Part shown: piece by piece, positions 34,411 through 45,914 of the stretch
Layout of the letters: each line of letters opens with the position of its first letter
Position numbering within the stretch: position 1 is the stretch's first letter
Source: Gigaspora rosea
Lineage: Eukaryota > Glomeromycota > Glomeromycetes > Diversisporales > Gigasporaceae
Direction: 5' to 3'
DNA: 64,000 nt
Assembly: GCA_003550325.1 (NCBI GenBank)
Contig: QKWP01000616.1
Location: forward strand, 166,566 to 230,565
The notes under the pieces: model-generated
The model's database searches: none
What the model was told of the DNA's origin: nothing
Seen by the model: only the letters and a program-made list of their open reading frames with translations
Position numbers and translations under genes: made by a program

Positions 34411-35078
34411 GGAAGTTTTTAATGATTAAATTTACTGTTGCCATAATACTGCTATCTAACATTGGTTAAATTTTTTTAAAAAAAATCAAAAAAAATCAAA
34501 AAAAATTTAAAACTTTAAAAACAAAAAAAAAATTTAAAAGCCAAAAAAAATAATAAAATAAAGAATGGAAGCACATCATGGGCACAATTTGTGAAAGTTA
34601 CCAGTCAAGTAACCAGACTTGATATAAGGTGGACAGCCTATTGTGAATGTCCTTCTTTATTTTATTATAAAAAAATTATTTTTTTATTTTTTTTATCTAT
34701 TTTTATTTAGCTTTTAATAATTAAATTTACTATTGCTTTCTGCCTTATTGCTTAAATTTTTATACAAAAAAACCAAAAAAAAAAACCAAAAATATTTATA
34801 AACTTAAAACCAAAAAATAATAAAATAAAGAACTGGAAGCACATCATGGCCACAATTTGCGAAAGTTACTAGTCAAGTAACCAGACTTGATATACGGTGG
34901 ACAGCCTATTGTGAATGTCCTTCTTTATTTTATTATAAAAAAAACTTATTTTTTCTATTTTTTATAACTATTTTTATTTAGCTTTTAATAAATAAATTTA
35001 CTATTACTCTTTGTTTATTGTTTATTTTTTTATAAAAAAAAACCAAAAAAAAACAAAAAAAAATTTATAAACTTAAAA
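34411..35078 (+). repeat. Tandem structured repeat downstream of the Helitron gene
   Basis: Two full units of about 280 bp (34411-34700, 34701-34970) and a third cut off at the N at 35079. Each unit has a conserved core (34551-34668 and 34818-34936) bracketed by TAATAAAATAAAG and CTTTATTTTATTA, which pair. Inside, AGTTAC/GTAAC, TCAAG/CTTGA and GGACA/TGTCC can also pair. The core is more conserved than the A-rich spacers. It could be Helitron 3' structure or an unrelated structured-RNA element. Confidence 0.65.
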
Positions 35079-35790
35079 NGGTAAGTCATAATGCTACACT
35101 ATACTTTTCTGGCTACTAACTAAAATCCTCCTTATTTAATAAAAACTCACTCGATACCAAAGTACCCAGGTGCGACCTGCCATGACAACTAGTTTCTCTC
35201 CTACAGGTACCCGCAACTCACTGCAAGTATTCTGTATTCACCAGGTGGCTGCTGTTAGCCTTGTTAAGACCGCCTTTTTCTTTAAGTCCCTCTCACCTAG
35301 CTTCGATGGTGGAATGATTTTACTCAAAATCCAATATAAGAAAAAAAGAAAATATAAAACAAAGTCTAAAGGAAAGTATAAAAAAGGGGAGTACCACTAA
35401 ACCTAAACGAGTTACCAAAAAAACAGAACAAAAAGAAAAAAAGAAACAAGATAAGAAAAACAAAGAAAAGACTAATCCTGACAGATATGAAATGAAATGT
35501 TTATAATATAAAAATTATATAATACTGTATAGAAACTCTACTCTAGTATTATATGTTTAGAAGCAAATAAAACAAAACAGAAAGAAAATCGCCTTGTAGC
35601 AACGTTTGTAAGAAATTTCTTCGTACGGTCCAAAACATCTCTGACATGTTATTCACTATTTACATTGTAGCGTAATGATCCACTCGTGACGTCGACACCA
35701 AACCAGTAGGTGTTCCCGATTTGGCAGGAGTAAACACTGCCAATCTTTTGAAGGGGGTAAACCAAAATGCCCACAATGAATGTCTTTCTT
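35079..35790. other. Assembly ambiguity and a segment of unknown origin
   Basis: An N lies at 35079. The next 680 bp are less AT-rich than their surroundings and include an open frame at 35170-35400 without family signal and a Lys-rich stretch to about 35500. At about 35766-35805 the sequence rejoins the end of the structured repeat core (CCACAATGAATGT then CTTTGTTTTATTATAAAA), so this segment either inserted into the third repeat unit or was misjoined there. Confidence 0.45.
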
Positions 35791-35799
35791 TGTTTTATT

Positions 35800-36000
35800 A
35801 TAAAAAAATATTTTATATATATATATATTTTTTATATTTTTTTTATATTTTTTTTTATTTTTTTATTTTTTTTATTTTTTATTTTTTTTATTTTTTTAAT
35901 TTTTTTAATTTTTTTATTTTTTTATTTTTTTATTTTTTTTTATTTTTTTTATTTTTTATTTTTTTTTATTTTTTTTTAATAAATTAAACTTATACAAACT
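35800..36000. repeat. Low-complexity T-rich tract
   Basis: Nearly pure T runs separated by single A residues. Open frames here encode only Phe/Ile/Tyr runs and are not genes. Confidence 0.9.
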
Positions 36001-36099
36001 GTTTATTATTATTATATAAATATATATTAAGATATTTTTTGATGCCGCTGCAATGCAGCGGGTGTTTTGACCTAGTCTTATATTAAAACACTTTTCAAA

Positions 36100-36265
36100 A
36101 TTCACAAATATCTCAAAATTTTTCTAGGGTAACTCCTGTTATGTTATTAACAAAAAATGCTCCTCTCGCAATTTTACTATAAATTTTAATACTAACCCTA
36201 ATACTAACCCTAACCTAATCCTAACTATAACTATAACTAGTTTGCATAATAGGGTGCTATGTATA
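36100..36265. repeat. Dispersed repeat, copy B, with telomere-like units
   Basis: Similar to 20-180 in the same orientation (AACAAAAAATGCTCCTCTCG then CAATTTTA). It contains CTAACCCTAATACTAACCCT then AACC, degenerate copies of the TTAGGG-type telomere unit on the complementary strand, followed by repeated AACTAT. Confidence 0.55.
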
Positions 36266-36649
36266 ACACGGTGTTATGAATATAATATTTCATAAAATAA
36301 ACAATATAAAAAATATATTTAATCAAATTAAGCATAAAATAACAATATAAAAAATATTCAGATATGGTATAAAAAAAAGATTTGCAACGTCTTACTATTT
36401 TTTTTGCTTCTTTTTATATATTGCCGATTTGAAATTTTAGGCATGTTAATATAAAACGATATATAGATTATCAATAAAATAATTTATAATAAATAAATGT
36501 ATTTAAATAAGTGTATTTGAATTTTAATTAAAAAAATATATTTATAAGATTTACGGATTTTAATTCTGAAACCCTTTGGTTTTTTAAAATTATACCAACA
36601 AAAAGAATTTTAAAATTATGAGTTAAAAATTGGCTATAATATTCGCTTG

Positions 36650-37520
36650 GATTTTCAATACGAATGAAATGAATTGTATGTAATGGTAAATAAGTAATTA
36701 TGATCTTGTTTTGCTATTTTTATGCAGTAAAATTATTAAATGATCTTTATACTTCCTAACTAAATAATGCGAATGAAATGAATTGTATGTAATAGTAAAT
36801 AAGTAATTATGAACTTGTTTTGTGTTCTTGTTTTGCTATTTTTATGTACTGGTAGTAAAATTATTTAAATGTTCTTTATACTCACTGAATAAATTAATGC
36901 GAATAAAATGAATGGTAAATAATTAATTATGAACTTGTTTCATTGTTCTTATAGCAAATTATTAAATGCTCTTTATACTCACCCACTAAATTAGAATGAA
37001 ATGAATTGTACGTAATAGTAAATAAGTAATTATGAACTTGTTTCGTTGTTTTTATGTAATAAATTTATTAAATGTTCTTTATATTCACAAACTAGATTAA
37101 TGCGAATGAAACGAATTGTACGTAATGGTAAATAAGTAATTTGAACTTGTTTTGTGAACTTTTTCGTTGTTTTATGTAGTAAAATTATTAAATGTTCTTT
37201 GTACTCACTAGCTAAATTAATGCGAATGAAACGAATTTTACGTAATGGTAAATATGTAATTATGAGCTTGTTTTGTGAACTTGTTTCGTTGTTTTTATGT
37301 AGTAAAATTGTTAAATGTTCTTTATACTCACAAACTAGATTAATGCGAATGAAATGAATTGTACATAATAGTAAATCAGTAATTATGAGCTTGTTTTGTG
37401 AACTTGTTTCGTTGTGCAGTAAAATTATTAAATGCTCTTTATACTCACAAACTAGATTAATACAAATGAAACGAATTGTACATAATGGTAAATTAGCTTG
37501 AAAGGCAAATTGTTTGGCTT
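36650..37520. repeat. Tandem array, about eight units of 105-125 bp
   Basis: Each unit has GCGAATGAAATGAATTGTA, then AATGGTAAATAAGTAATTAT, then GTTTCGTTGTTTTTATGTAG, then TTATTAAATG and TTCTTTATACTCAC. Starts lie near 36658, 36767, 36897, 36992, 37098, 37218, 37344 and 37466. Confidence 0.85.
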
Positions 37521-37527
37521 CAGCCAT
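37030..37527 (-). CDS. Hypothetical repeat protein encoded by the tandem array
   Basis: A minus-strand 165-codon frame opens with MAEAKQFAFQANLPLCTIRF just outside the array and then reads through about four array units, giving a roughly 40-residue repeat with RFIRINLVCEYKEHLIILLHK. It stays open because unit lengths here are multiples of three or compensate, whereas units further left are not open. Against a real gene: no domain, no clear downstream exon, and an AT-rich repeat can be open by chance. For it: a sensible ATG in unique sequence. I do not recognise a function. Confidence 0.25.
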   Translation of the reverse strand: MAEAKQFAFQANLPLCTIRFICINLVCEYKEHLIILLHNETSSQNKLIITDLLLCTIHFIRINLVCEYKEHLTILLHKNNETSSQNKLIITYLPLRKIRFIRINLASEYKEHLIILLHKTTKKFTKQVQITYLPLRTIRFIRINLVCEYKEHLINLLHKNNETSS

Positions 37528-38360
37528 TTCTGCGTAAATATTATGAATGTTTAAATATTCAAAATTTATGTCAACTCTCAGTACTGTATATGGTCAAGAT
37601 TTAAGAAACCAAAGGTTTTAACCTCGATTAAAATTTATATATATGTTATATTTTAATTGACATGTATTGTTTCAATTAGACAAATGTATCAAATGAAATT
37701 AAATTTTTATTGAAGTATGAATTATTTTATTGAAATGTGCCATATTAATTCAGTTGTTTAAATTAATTTACTTATAATCTTTTTTGGATTCATTCAATCA
37801 GGATTTTTGGTGATCAAAAATCCCAGGTACATGGGCGTGGAAAATGGCTTGCTATAAAAGTGAGCGCCAAAATGAAAAACAAGAATACCCAATAATATTG
37901 TTGTAATAATATGGGAAATAATAATAATGTTCTCCGCCTATTTTTATTGCAAGAATCTTGATTTTAAAATAACAAAAAATCTCTATATAAATCACTGTTG
38001 TTAAATGACCTTAAAAAGTCTGTAAAATTACTCAACATACATATTATAATTTAAAAAGTAGTCAAATTATAAATCTCTTGACGAATACGAAAAATTATTT
38101 TAAAAAAATGGTTTGAAGAATGTGGAAAGCAAATTTTTCGTCTCTTGGCGAATAAGAAAAAATTATTTTAAAAGAATGTTTAGAAGAATGTAAAAAAACA
38201 GCTAACTGAAAAATTAACAGAATTATACAAAAACTAAATTTATTATCATAGTAATATGACCTGGTCATTTGTTAACACTGATATTAACAATATTCTAAAA
38301 TTATTTTTTGTAACTATTAACATTAAACAATTTTTCTGTACTATACAGATTAATGTGTGA
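37528..38360. other. Intergenic with a small palindrome
   Basis: No gene. GGATTTTTGGTGATCAAAAA followed by TCC, at about 37801-37823, is a 9-bp-arm hairpin. GTCTCTTGGCGAATAAGAAA-like text is duplicated near 38080 and 38150. Confidence 0.4.
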
Positions 38361-38384
38361 GAAAATAAAAAATTATTCGAAATT

Positions 38385-38914
38385 TTGCACGAATTATCGG
38401 AACCTCCAGTTATTGAAGCAGTTGACAGAATTTCGCAGAATATGTTAAAAACAGCACATCACAAAATTTCTCTTTACCATATGCTTGTTAATTTGACCGA
38501 TAAATTAACGAAGTCATTAAAAAAAACAAATAATATATCTGAATTTGACCACCCAGTAAGATCAAGCTGTTTTTTAATTAGCCGTGTTTAGCAAATTGAG
38601 TCAAAAATGTTCTGGAGAAACAACTTGTAAATGATGCTATGTGAAATCTTTATTTCGGACATTCTGTATTGGAAGTTTCGGATATTCACCTGTCCAGCAC
38701 CTCTTCAACCAATCACATCATGTACATTAATTTATTATCTAATTTGATATTCAAAAAGTTTGAAAAAGGAATTTTTATGCCTTTTTTCTTAAATATGCGT
38801 GAGAAAATTATGTGCAAAAGGAAAAAAATTTTCATTTCTTTTCCAGCATCTAAGTTATTGTATTATTATAGTACGTCACGTTGGATATTTGAACATAATA
38901 CAGAACTTATTTAA
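38385..38914 (+). pseudogene. Unidentified coding relic
   Basis: An open piece at 38385-38591 reads ELSEPPVIEAVDRISQNMLK then TAHHKISLYHML, with amino-acid composition more like a true protein than its surroundings. A second open piece at 38669-38914 reads VSDIHLSSTSSTNHIMYI. They are in different frames with stops between. No family is recognised; likely a decayed host gene or transposon gene. Confidence 0.3.
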
Positions 38915-38939
38915 TTGTGACAGTATTTATAGCTTTTAT

Positions 38940-40720
38940 TAATCTATAGAGTTTCAGTATTGGACCTATTTTTAAATTCGAAGAATTAATATTGCGAATG
39001 AGTTAATGTGATCCGAAATCTGAAAACAAAAAGAATGCGCAGACTATTACTTTCAAATGTGCATCAATACTTTAAAATAGTACTGTATTGAATAAAAATA
39101 AGGATGCTATGTTTGTATTATCTTTAAGATCCATTCTTAAATCCAAAGAATAAATATTGTGAGATGAATAAGTGTAGATTATCTATTAACAAATAATTTC
39201 TTTGATTAATTGTGATCCGAAATCAAAAAATATATTATTTACATTGAACGATTAAATTTACTTATTCGATTTTCTAATTGTTTATAATAGAGAACAAACA
39301 TATGGTACTAATTAAAAATGTTCCTCGCGAATTGAGAGACGAAGTTATCAAATCAATTAAAGGTAAAGATGTGACTTGATTAAGCTGACTATGAGATCAA
39401 AAAAATGAAAAAAGCTTACACAAGAATCTCTAGATTTTTTAATAAATTTATATTCAATGAATAACGAGCAATCGCGATATAACAATGCATACGATTTTGG
39501 ATTTGAATAGAATTATTGACATCTTGAAATTAAGCTTACATTTTTATTGAATAATACAAACAAAAAAAAAGGATTATTAGACTTAAATAGTTTAGTAAAC
39601 ATCCCAAAATTAAACCAATTAATGTTAGTTAGTAGTTGAATTAGAGATGCGATCTTGTAACTGTTTCTTTTATATATATAAAAATAGTTCGGATCACATA
39701 TCAAGTGTGTATTTAAATATAAAACCCCAATATACTTTTTATTTCAAAATTTTAGACATATTCATCATTTTGTAATATATTTGATTGTACATTTTTGAAG
39801 AAATAGAAGTTATAAAATGCTCATATTTGATATTATTTTTTTCCATAGAACTCCCTTAAATTTTGGAACATAACATTTACAATAAGACTCTCTGAGCATT
39901 TTTGTTAAAGCTGAATTCTTGCTCATTTTTCTATTTCTTTTTTCACATAATTTTTTATCGATCATGATTAAATTGTCTGGGTAAAGAGTTTGTATACCCA
40001 GAAAACATGATCATCAAAGTTATTAACACATTCCTTTCTAAAGCTGTCTAATCTCCGACGGTCGTAATGCTCATGCATTTTAATCTCCTCTTTATTTTCA
40101 TAAGTTTGGAAATTTTAGAATGCTTGCTTAGATAAGTAAACTTCATCATAAAAAACGGGTTTTGAACATGATATATTTTGAATAAATAAGTTTATCAAAA
40201 ATAATGTTTTATTTAAATTAGAGGTTTTAATATACTAATACAAAATCATTTAATAATTAATTATTATTTGATTTATATTTAAATGGTTACAATAAACTAG
40301 TATCCATTGGTTTCATTCAGAGCACCATTTGCAAATCTATTTAACTTTATTGGCGATGGAGAAAATTTATTTCAATCTACGTTAAATCAGTATTTTTCTT
40401 GTGCAACAATACTTACTAGATCCGAAATCTGAAAACAATAGATATATTATCTTTAAGATCCCTGTAACAATACTGGTCTAGTGAAATTGCAACTAAACAT
40501 TAATTCATTCTTAAATTCGAAGAATTTATATTGTGAGATGAGTAAGTGTAGATTAATTGTTATCAGAAACAAAATAAAAATATTATTAAAAATTCTATTC
40601 TTGTTTATCAGTTATTTATTTAAATTGAATTATTTGAATTCAATTAATTAAGTTCTTAATTTAGATTTAAGTTCTCAATAGTGTAAAATGCGAATTATCT
40701 ATTGGAGAGCTGAGCCATTT
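38940..40720. repeat. Region of dispersed repeats with inverse copies near 60 and 63.6 kb
   Basis: A unit with TTAAATTCGAAGAATT, then ATATTGTGAGATGAGTAAGT, then GTGATCCGAAATC recurs near 38970, 39130 and 40500. The right end (about 40600-40710) is repeated in inverse at 60027-60140. 40300-40342 is repeated in inverse at 63597-63639. A short ORF near 39302 (MVLIKNVPRELRDEVIKSIK) soon meets stops. Possible remains of one element family whose boundaries I cannot set. Confidence 0.55.
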
Positions 40721-41040
40721 CCAAAATAATTATCATGTGAGTTGTGAATTTTATTTTCCTGACCTGGGAAAATTATTATGAGTAAAGAAGTTAAAACGAA
40801 AGACATCCAGATTGAGGTAAAAAGATAAAAAATTTCATAGAAAATTTTGGTTGGATGAACATAAACCTAAATTATTTTGCATTCTAGTTAAAAGTGGGTT
40901 ATTATTATCCGTTCAGCTCCTCTCTTCCAAGAATGGAAAAATACCAAAATGGAAATTTTTTTCTTCACTCCTATGTCGGAAGATATTTAAAAGAAGAGCA
41001 AGGCGGATGCTTATTTTGCTTGTGAAAAGTTTAATCCGAT
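40721..41040. other. Intergenic, open frames without support
   Basis: Frames at 40851-41129 (plus) and 40913-41134 (minus) overlap each other and part of a dispersed repeat; neither shows a family signal. Confidence 0.35.
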
Positions 41041-41045
41041 TTCTG

Positions 41046-41240
41046 AAAAAATTCATAACTCTGGTAAACCTAATTTTAGTGGAATTAATTGTTACTACTG
41101 TAAACAATCTTTCCCGAATAAATTTGTAATTCAAATAAACATAACTTTGGTGGAGTTAAGTTACATGTAGTAAAATACATATTGTCATTTGTTTATCTAA
41201 TGCTGAGTCAAATTGATATTAATGCTGGTAGAAAGTGTCA
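41046..41240 (+). repeat. Dispersed repeat, copy without the MITE
   Basis: Similar in the same orientation to 45215-45317 plus 45551-45615 (AACTCTGGTAAAC, then CTGTAAACAAT, then AAACATAACTTTGGTGGA, then TCAAATTGATRTTAATGCTG). It provides the empty-site comparison for the 45.3-kb MITE. Confidence 0.75.
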
Positions 41241-41858
41241 TATGGTTTGGCAAAAAGAAATTATCTGGAGAAACTTAAATATAATTCCAGAAATATTAAA
41301 AATTTTAGGCAAGAAAGATTAAGTATAATTTCAGGCAAAATTAAAATACAATTTAAAAGTAATTGTAAAATAAACTTTATTTTTAGGCAAAATTAAATTT
41401 AAACTTTCTGTTTAGAAAAACCTGTGAATTTTTTAACATGTTATTCATTGATCAAATATAATTCAACATTGAATTAATGTCCCTTAATATTAATATTTTT
41501 CGCACTGAATTACCTACCATCTTTTTTTTTATTTTACAGCCAGTGTTGATCTAATGTGAATCATATCGCTTTGGAGTAGAAGGCGTATGTAAGATATTAT
41601 CAATAAAAATTCCCCAAATTTATAAATTCATTAGGGCTGTCGGCAGAACACTCATTATTAAGTTTTTGAACTTCCTCTTCAATTTTTTTAATCTGCACAA
41701 TGAATTTTCTTACCATGCACTAAAAAAATATACAAGAACTCATAAATAAATTGCAACTAAAATATGATTTACATTTATAAATAGCTAATCTTAACTTTAA
41801 TGCAATGCAGAAAGTCTATCATTTGGCCAGCGTGCTGAATTTCTGGCTTTGAAGGAAT

Positions 41859-44146
41859 CTAAGCTGAACAAATATCGTTTATGACTGCAAAGTTCTGGTT
41901 TGTGTACTTTATATATTGAAGAAGATAAATTTCTCCATCTGCACAGTAAATATATATATCAGTAATTATTATTTTAAAGGACAAACCATAATATGAATTA
42001 TACTACCTGATGCATGTATTTCGCACAGTTTAATACTATCAAATAGCTCACACATCTTTTTTGAAATTTTCTTTACTTTTTTTGAATAATATTTAATGAT
42101 CGTGTTAAAATTATCATTCAGGGCGTAAATATTTTTTTTGTAATCATTTTTGCCATTAACCCCCGAAAGCTTCACATCTCCCAGTATAGGATAAATATAT
42201 CCATAAATTTTCTCTCCTTCTTTATTTATTCTCTTATCAATTCTATAGGATATAGCGACATCGACTTTTTTACGATACTTTTTTTTCGATGTAATTACTT
42301 CTTCAGATTTTTCAAAATCACTCGATTGTCTGTTTTCAAGAGAAAACTGATCAAAAATCTGATTATCAGATATTTTTCTATCATCATTAATTGAAGATTC
42401 GAAAAAATAGCTTTTGCATTCATATGAACAGTAGGTTGGATGCTCAGACCTATATTATTTGATATTGTGTAAAATTATTTCAAAAAAGAGTACTAGTAAA
42501 TGCATTAATGTTAAATATTTACTCATGTAAAGTGACATAGCTTAGTAACCCTCTAAGAAGTTTGTTTAAAGGTGATATGATGAACAAGTGAGTATAATCT
42601 TTCTCATTAAGGGTTTCATCTTTTTTCCACGCAACTATCCTAAATTCAGATCAAGGTTTAATAACTTTTAAATGGAAATATATATTTTTAATTAACTTAC
42701 CAAGACTGTAAAATTTCATTAATTGAAGATTTAGTTTTCTCACTAAAGTCATCCTCCAAAGTTAAATTAAGGCACGGCAAACAGTCAATTGAAATATCTG
42801 GATCATCAATAAAAGGATTTTGAGTGTTGAAATCTTCAAAAGATTGTTGTGTCGCATGATTAATTTTATGGATGTCGTTAAGTGATATTGAATTGGAATG
42901 ATCTGCAAATTTAATCCGGGAAAAATTTGTTCCAAGTACACATTTCCACAAATTAAAGTCATGAAAAAGATCAATTGTTAAGCAATAAAAAGGATCTAAA
43001 ATATCTAGTTGGATGAAATCTTTTTTGAAGCAATTTAAGGATGTTGAGGTGAAGAGAGGACAAAATTTCTAAAATTTTGAATAAATAATAATTAACTACT
43101 AGAATAAATTCAAAACTAATAATTTAAAACTAATAATTTGTTTTTCTCTAACCGTTATTTCAATTCATTTTTCAAAGATCTGTTGTTTTTGATTTTCTTG
43201 TGTCCTTTGGATAATAATTTCTCATTGTTTCTTTATTATATCATTAACGTATTTATCAAAATCTTCAAGCTGCCTAAAGTCATCGCATTTTGCAAGTTCC
43301 CAATAGAGTCGTCCAGATGCAAAATTCATGAGAGTTGGAACTAAATGAATTAACTTTAATTAAGAATTGTCATAATTAAATTACGCATTAACATAAAATT
43401 ACCATTGCTACTGCTGCTTTTATCTTCTTCAAAACGTGCAATATCTGTCCAGAACTGCTGAACTTTGCTATTTTGTATCTCAATAAAATAAAAAACAATT
43501 ATTAGTTTAAAGAAGTAATATATAAAGTTCATTAATTAATAATATGATTTATTCATATTAATAAATTTAACAGCCTATTCTATTTATTGTGGTCATTAGA
43601 TGAATATTTCAGGGTAATTGAATAGCCTGATTCAAATATAACAACAATTAAGTTTCCAAACTAATCAATTCAGGGCAACTAAATAGCCTGATTCAAATGT
43701 GACTATAACGAATGGAATTCAGAATAGGCTATTTCTACCATTACTCGATCAATTCTAATCAAGGAATTTATATTAATTATAAACATAAACTTAATTATTA
43801 CCTTTTCTTTTGTGAGAAGTTTCAATTTCCCTTTATCGTGATTTTTTGTAATATCTTCATATAGAATTTTTATTTTATTTGGTTGCTGATCTATTATATA
43901 GATAATATTTTTGTCTCTTGAATGATAACAAATCAATTTAGCAATCCAGTAACGAAACTTACTTAGGTACGCAATATTTCTAATTTGTGTAAAAAATACT
44001 TTATCGATTAATGTTTTGTGACAAGATGCAACTTTATTATCCGAATTTATTTGAACACAAATAAGAAAGTTGTAGAGTCTTGGGAGTTCCTTTTCGCAGG
44101 ATTTGAGATAAGTCAGAAAACACTTGAGTAAAAACTTTTCATCCAT
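41859..44146 (-). pseudogene. Seven-exon gene, 538 codons, whole apart from two in-frame TGA codons
   Basis: Exons (minus strand): 44146-43802, 43478-43403, 43340-43153, 43068-42701, 42639-42523, 42449-42007, 41938-41859. Every intron is GT-AG, all phases agree, and the joined frame is 1,617 nt. It starts MDEKFLLKCFLTYLKSC and ends NQNFAVINDICSA. Exon 3 holds two in-frame TGA codons (43222-43224 and 43165-43167), both in Lys/Gln/Glu-rich context where Arg would fit, as if CGA had mutated. A cysteine pair occurs in exon 6 (HPTYCSYECKSYFF). I do not recognise the family or function. A fragment of exon 6 recurs at about 61985-62085. It could be a young pseudogene, a read-through gene, or a gene with more complex splicing of exon 3. 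Intron 1 carries a 60-bp tandem duplication (about 43607 and 43667). Confidence 0.75.
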
Positions 44147-44159
44147 TTCAATAAGTATT

Positions 44160-45210
44160 CAGCGAGAAAAAAGTTGTTGTGTTTGTTTGGGGTTTTGTTT
44201 TTGATTATAATGTAAACAAATGTGTGCAGATCAACACGTGATGTGTTTATTTTTATCATAAATATTTTTTTCATTATGTTTATAGATTTCTAAGTTTTAT
44301 ATCATATATAAAATTTTTAACGCAAAATTTTTCACGTTAGGGTTAGAATTAAGGGTTTTGGGGACTCTACACCGATTAATTCATATGTGTATTGGCCTAT
44401 GAATTTTTAAAGACACTAATAAATCACAAATAAATACACAAAGTGATTGGTGAATTAACACGTCGAAATTTTTGCTATAAAATTTGTATCATATGATATA
44501 AAATGATTGATATAAAATGATTTGATTATAATTTTCAGCATTTTAATTTCAGCCAGGATTATCATTATTTTTTTCTTAATGCTGGTCAAATCGAAATAAA
44601 TCGAATTTTTACAAAAATTGAACGAAATTCTTGCTTTAAATCGAAATAATATTTCCGTGTCCCTGACTGGGATAACTTTACATATTGGATAGAAATTTAT
44701 CATGTGCCAGTACTGACAATGCTATCCATCTAACGCGCTTACCATCAAAGGTTTTTAAAATTCACGACCAGTCAGAATGTCATGTGATTTCTAGTACTCT
44801 AAAATTTTATTGCTTTTAAAATGCTAAAATTGAAATAGTTTTGTTACCTCTAAAAAAGCCGATTGAAGCAAAAAAAAAATAAAAAGAAAAAAAAAGAAAA
44901 ATAGAGGATGGAATAAAATGAAAAAGAAAAACCAAGAGGACTTCTACACAAAATCATGGTCTCTTTAATTTTGTTGTCCTGTTTTATAAAATAATTGGAA
45001 TCTAGAGATAAAGTAATTTTATTAGCATTTTTTTAGGTACAATTGCAAAGTAAAATTCCGGATATAATTCTAGGTAAATTGAAATATAAATTAAGGCAAA
45101 ATTATGGTATAAATTAGCGAAATAATAAGACTGAAAAAAAATTTGGTTCTCTATTAAATCGTAATTATAATAAAGGCTCTGGTAATAAACATAATAATAG
45201 TTAAGATAAT
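44160..45210. other. Intergenic, nothing recognised
   Basis: AT-rich. The frame at 44455-44703 (minus) has no family signal. An A/G-rich low-complexity stretch lies at about 44868-44930. Confidence 0.4.
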
Positions 45211-45214
45211 TTTG

Positions 45215-45615
45215 GTAGAATTCGTAACTCTGGTAAACATAATTTTAATTCGTTGCTCCTGTAAACAATTTTGCCCAAATAAATTCGTAATTCAAGTAAA
45301 CATAACTTTGGTGGAATTACCGTAAAATCCGGACGCGTGTACCCCGGGTATTTTCATAACTCGATTTAGTACCCGGAGTACCTCTATATGGGGGTACACA
45401 GTATTAAGTCAATATGTTTTACTATATCTACCTGGGATGATACATATAGTATGTATTATACTATGTACCTGGGTATAAATCACCAACTGGCGCTTCAAAC
45501 TGGCAAGGGGTACACTGCATGGGGGGTACATGCGTCCGGATTTTATGGTAGGTTACTTTAAAAAAAACTGTGTCAAATTGATGTTAATGCTGGTAGAAAT
45601 TGCATATGATTTAGC
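45215..45615 (+). repeat. Dispersed repeat, copy with a MITE inside
   Basis: Matches 41046-41240 on both sides of the MITE at 45320-45548: GTAAACATAACTTTGGTGGA before it and TCAAATTGATGTTAATGCTG after it. Confidence 0.75.
45320..45548. mobile_element. 229-bp MITE with TA target duplication
   Basis: Terminal inverted repeats of about 26 bp (CCGTAAAATCCGGACGCGTG then TACCCC; the other end differs at two positions). TA at 45318-45319 and 45549-45550 is the target duplication. The interior has further GTACC/GGTAC inverted motifs and is notably GC-richer than its surroundings. The TA target suggests a Tc1/mariner-like helper. The paralogous sequence at about 41149-41160 shows the unoccupied site. 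Confidence 0.85.
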
Positions 45616-45914
45616 CACCAACTAGTTATAACAACTCTAGTCAAATAAAGATCATTTTTTGTAATTGTTTTTGAGGAATTTTCGCGATTTAGTACTTCTG
45701 GTGGACGCTGACGTCCTCCATGTGGTATACAAACAATTAAAGGCATTACTGCTAAATATAACCTCTGGTTCATCTGTCAGCATTTTTGTTAGATATCAAT
45801 TAATTTATGATTAATGGTTTTTAATTTTTTAGTATTTATAATTTTGCTAAGTGATTAATTTAATCAACTATTGTTCTGAAAAAAAGGGAACAATATTCTT
45901 TAAAATAATAAGTA

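Noticed and set aside
35721-35987. Frames of 70-88 codons made of Phe/Ile/Tyr
   Set aside because: Low-complexity T-rich DNA.
36180-36232. A true telomere end
   Set aside because: The units are few and degenerate and the sequence continues on both sides.
39400-39655. A second hAT MITE (CTCTAGATTTTTTAATAAAT near 39430 and TAGAGATGCGATC near 39645)
   Set aside because: The two motifs face the wrong way to be the ends of one element and no 8-bp duplication was found; probably scraps of related copies.
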